Positions 62,382 to 64,000 of a stretch of 64,000 nucleotides of DNA are shown piece after piece. Under the pieces are notes generated by a model, which was not told where the DNA came from, made no database searches, and saw only the letters and a program-made list of their open reading frames with translations. Position 1 is the first letter of the stretch, and each line of letters starts with the position of its first letter. The translations under genes were made by a program, and so were the position numbers. This DNA comes from Roseburia_D sp964388945 (GTDB lineage Bacteria; Bacillota; Clostridia; Lachnospirales; Lachnospiraceae), in NCBI GenBank assembly GCA_964388945.1, contig CAYMCM010000004.1, positions 9,194 through 73,193 of the forward strand. The letters are read 5' to 3'.

Positions 62382-63233
62382 CTAAGATTCAAGGTACTCT
62401 TTCAGTCTGGGAATCAGACATCTGGTCTCATGATATCCCTGATCGTAAAGACGCTCCAGTTTCTCCACATCCCGCTCTGCCCTGCCGACACCATAAGTAT
62501 CTTCCGGCGCTATCACAAAAACCTTTCCTTCCTTTTCCAGTTCCCGCAGTTCTTCCAGGCACGCATTGTACTTTTCCGCACGCGCAATCATTGCCTCTGC
62601 GACTTTCGGATATCTACGGTACATCTTGCTGAAAAGCTTCGTGGAATGATCTGTTTTCTTGCGGTAATCCCTCTGCTGTGTCAGCACTACGATGTTTTTG
62701 TCACAGCCTGCCTCAAACGCCTTTTTAAATGGAATGGAATCTGTCACACCGCCGTCCACATAATAATGATGTCCGACCTTCACCGGCTGAAACAGAAGCG
62801 GAAGCGCACAGCTTGCCACGACTGTCGTAAACTTACGGTCATCCCGCGGCACCGGCAGATATTCCGCTTTTCCGGTATGAATATTGGTCGCAACCGCAAT
62901 CACTTCTCCCGGAAATGCGGCAAACGCATCATAATCAAACGGCACCAATTTTTCCGGTATCTCACCAAAAACAAAATCCACATTAAAAAAATTACGTTCA
63001 CTTCGATTGATCAGATGCGACATTCCCATATAGCGCTTGTCCTTGACATATTCTTTGGCAATTTTCAGATTTCTGCCTTTCTGCTTTGATAAATAGGATG
63101 TTCCATACGCCATTCCCGCCGAAACCCCGATAAAATAATCCGGCATGATATTTTCTTCCAACAGTGCGTCTGTCACCCCACAGGAAAAAATCGCCCGGTT
63201 TGCTCCGCCTTCCATTGTGATTCCCAGTTTCAT
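62382..63233 (-). CDS. Patatin-like phospholipase
   Basis: 283 residues. The oxyanion loop is MEGGANRAIFSCGV, the nucleophile serine is in YFIGVSAGMAYG, and the dyad aspartate in YYVDGGVTDSIPF. Length and layout match the small bacterial (RssA/YlbK-type) patatins. Hydrolyses acyl chains from lipids in the cytosol or at the membrane; no signal peptide. AAGGAAAGGGGA precedes the ATG. Confidence 0.92.
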   Translation of the reverse strand: MKLGITMEGGANRAIFSCGVTDALLEENIMPDYFIGVSAGMAYGTSYLSKQKGRNLKIAKEYVKDKRYMGMSHLINRSERNFFNVDFVFGEIPEKLVPFDYDAFAAFPGEVIAVATNIHTGKAEYLPVPRDDRKFTTVVASCALPLLFQPVKVGHHYYVDGGVTDSIPFKKAFEAGCDKNIVVLTQQRDYRKKTDHSTKLFSKMYRRYPKVAEAMIARAEKYNACLEELRELEKEGKVFVIAPEDTYGVGRAERDVEKLERLYDQGYHETRCLIPRLKEYLES

Positions 63234-63347
63234 GTTATTTCCCCTTTCCTTATGTCTCGATTGCTATGATTATAGCACATTCTTCCAAAAATAAACGGTT
63301 TGTAATCCTTAATTTTTTGTAAATATTTTCCTTTTTCCATTACAAAA

Positions 63348-63369
63348 GGGACAGCCGCTAAGCTGTCCC
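63348..63369 (-). terminator. Terminator of the nfeD gene
   Basis: GGGACAGC/GCTGTCCC eight-bp stem with a six-base loop, 21 bases after the nfeD stop codon, followed by TTTTG on the minus strand. Confidence 0.75.
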
Positions 63370-63389
63370 ATACTTCTTTGCTATGTATC

Positions 63390-63848
63390 TTATTTTTGTT
63401 CTGCCGTTCCGCCCTCACATGCAATCCCACGCAGGATCAGTTTCACGCCGGAAATATCTACAACTTCGCCCCGCATGCCTGCTTCGAGCGTCTGCGCATC
63501 GTCTTCCATACGCGCTGTCCATTCCTGCCCATCGAGATCCGCTGTTCCAGTTCCCGCAAGATTATCTACCTTTTCCTTGATCAGTACCTGTTTTCCGATC
63601 GCACTCTCGTAATTTGTCCTGACACGGTTCGGCTTAACGTATTTTACGATAAACGGACGAGTAAAAATCAAAAGAAGCAGTGACACGATAAAAAACGCTG
63701 CAATCTGCCATGCGATCCCTGCTCCAAGCGCCGCTAAAATCAATGCGGCCAAAGCACCTCCTGCAAACCAGATCGTCGCAAGACCAACCGTAATAAATTC
63801 AATAACCAGAAATACAATTAACAGTACAATCCATGTAATAATGACCAT
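63390..63848 (-). CDS. NfeD-like membrane protein
   Basis: 152 residues. Three to four hydrophobic helices (ITWIVLLIVFLVIEFITVGL, ALIAALILAALGAGIAWQIA, AAFFIVSLLLLIF-type) precede a C-terminal OB-like domain (GKQVLIKEKVDNLAGTGTADLDG, GMRGEVVDISGVKLIL). NfeD-like short proteins (NfeD1b type) usually work with SPFH/flotillin proteins in membrane organisation; no such partner is in the window. GGAGGAG lies just before the ATG. Confidence 0.9.
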   Translation of the reverse strand: MVIITWIVLLIVFLVIEFITVGLATIWFAGGALAALILAALGAGIAWQIAAFFIVSLLLLIFTRPFIVKYVKPNRVRTNYESAIGKQVLIKEKVDNLAGTGTADLDGQEWTARMEDDAQTLEAGMRGEVVDISGVKLILRGIACEGGTAEQK

Positions 63849-63894
63849 ATAACTCCTCCCTGTACCTTCTGTCTATGTTTTTATTTTTTAATTT

Positions 63895-63923
63895 AGTATA
63901 TCTGATTTTTCGCCCAAATGCAA
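63895..63923 (-). promoter_or_regulatory. SigA-type promoter of nfeD
   Basis: Minus strand: TTGCAT (complement of 63918-63923), 17 bases, TATACT (complement of 63895-63900), about 47 bases before the ATG. The -35 box is one arm of an inverted repeat (AAATGCAA at 63916-63923, TTGCATTT at 63941-63948). Confidence 0.65.
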
Positions 63924-64000
63924 CGTGGTAAAATTTTCTCTTGCATTTACAAAAATGAAATTTTAAATTCCACCTTTCCATCACTTGGTAGAATTTAGTT

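Noticed and set aside
1..64000. Mobile elements, prophage or integration sites
   Set aside because: No transposase, integrase, recombinase, phage gene or flanking repeats were recognised.
1..64000. tRNA, rRNA or other stable RNA genes
   Set aside because: The longer gaps between genes were read for cloverleaf or known motifs and none was seen.

Overview
The window reads as a chromosomal segment of a motile, anaerobic, Gram-positive gut-type bacterium of the Lachnospiraceae (Roseburia / Agathobacter / Eubacterium rectale-like). The basis is the flagellin sequence, the FlgM-FlgN-FlgK-FlgL-FliW-CsrA-FlaG-FliD-FliS gene order, mDAP-type MurE plus DapF, and SigA- and SigD(sigma-28)-type promoters. 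No phage, insertion sequence, CRISPR array, tRNA or rRNA was seen. Nearly all genes lie on the minus strand; the exceptions are at 29273, 53265 and 58983.

Layout, right to left (direction of most transcription). 64000-56200: NfeD-like membrane protein, patatin-like phospholipase, GPH-type sugar symporter, D-2-hydroxyacid dehydrogenase, a plus-strand zinc phospholipase C-like protein, a radical SAM enzyme and a YbhN-like membrane protein; this is a lipid/envelope group. 56100-49300: LTA-synthase-like phosphotransferase, AraC regulator divergent from a trans-sulfuration enzyme, DapF and MurE. 49350-39387: late flagellar operon behind a sigma-28 promoter, with two tandem FlgK paralogues and the FliW/CsrA switch; an internal sigma-28 promoter precedes flaG-fliD. 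39370-37919: flagellin with its own sigma-28 promoter, a structured leader with a CsrA-type hairpin, and a terminator. 37895-33952: a small unknown protein, a Maf-type flagellin glycosyltransferase, an acyl carrier protein and an AMP-forming acid ligase. 33887-30376: LysR regulator plus a NitT/TauT-type ABC importer. 29273-30316: a plus-strand GNAT-like protein. 29088-23376: legionaminic acid operon (deacetylase, PtmE-type nucleotidyltransferase, LegH, LegI/NeuB, LegG/NeuC, LegF/NeuA). 23238-22786: a coiled-coil protein with 63-bp tandem repeats.

22386-1: a very long glycan operon from one SigA promoter. It holds two IspD/TarI-like cytidylyltransferases, a citrate-lyase-ligase-like adenylyltransferase fusion, a CDP-glycerol-phosphotransferase-like enzyme with a beta-propeller, an FkbM methyltransferase, two WbsX-like proteins, two radical SAM proteins, a second methyltransferase, GT2, GT2, GT4 and double-DUF4422 glycosyltransferases, an SDR, and finally legB and legC. 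The operon encodes no flippase, polymerase, priming phosphoglycosyltransferase or exporter.

How the genes fit together (inference): the two glycan operons make CMP-legionaminic acid and other activated, possibly phosphorylated, sugars. Cytosolic transferases, including the Maf protein, place them on flagellin or another cytosolic acceptor. The acyl carrier/ligase pair may acylate the sugar. The most unusual signal is a ~95-residue Rossmann-like module (G-x-G-x-x-[GA] loop) in ten proteins encoded between 2469 and 16392. It is N-terminal in some, C-terminal in others, duplicated in one and free-standing behind a membrane anchor in another, fused to at least six unrelated catalytic folds.
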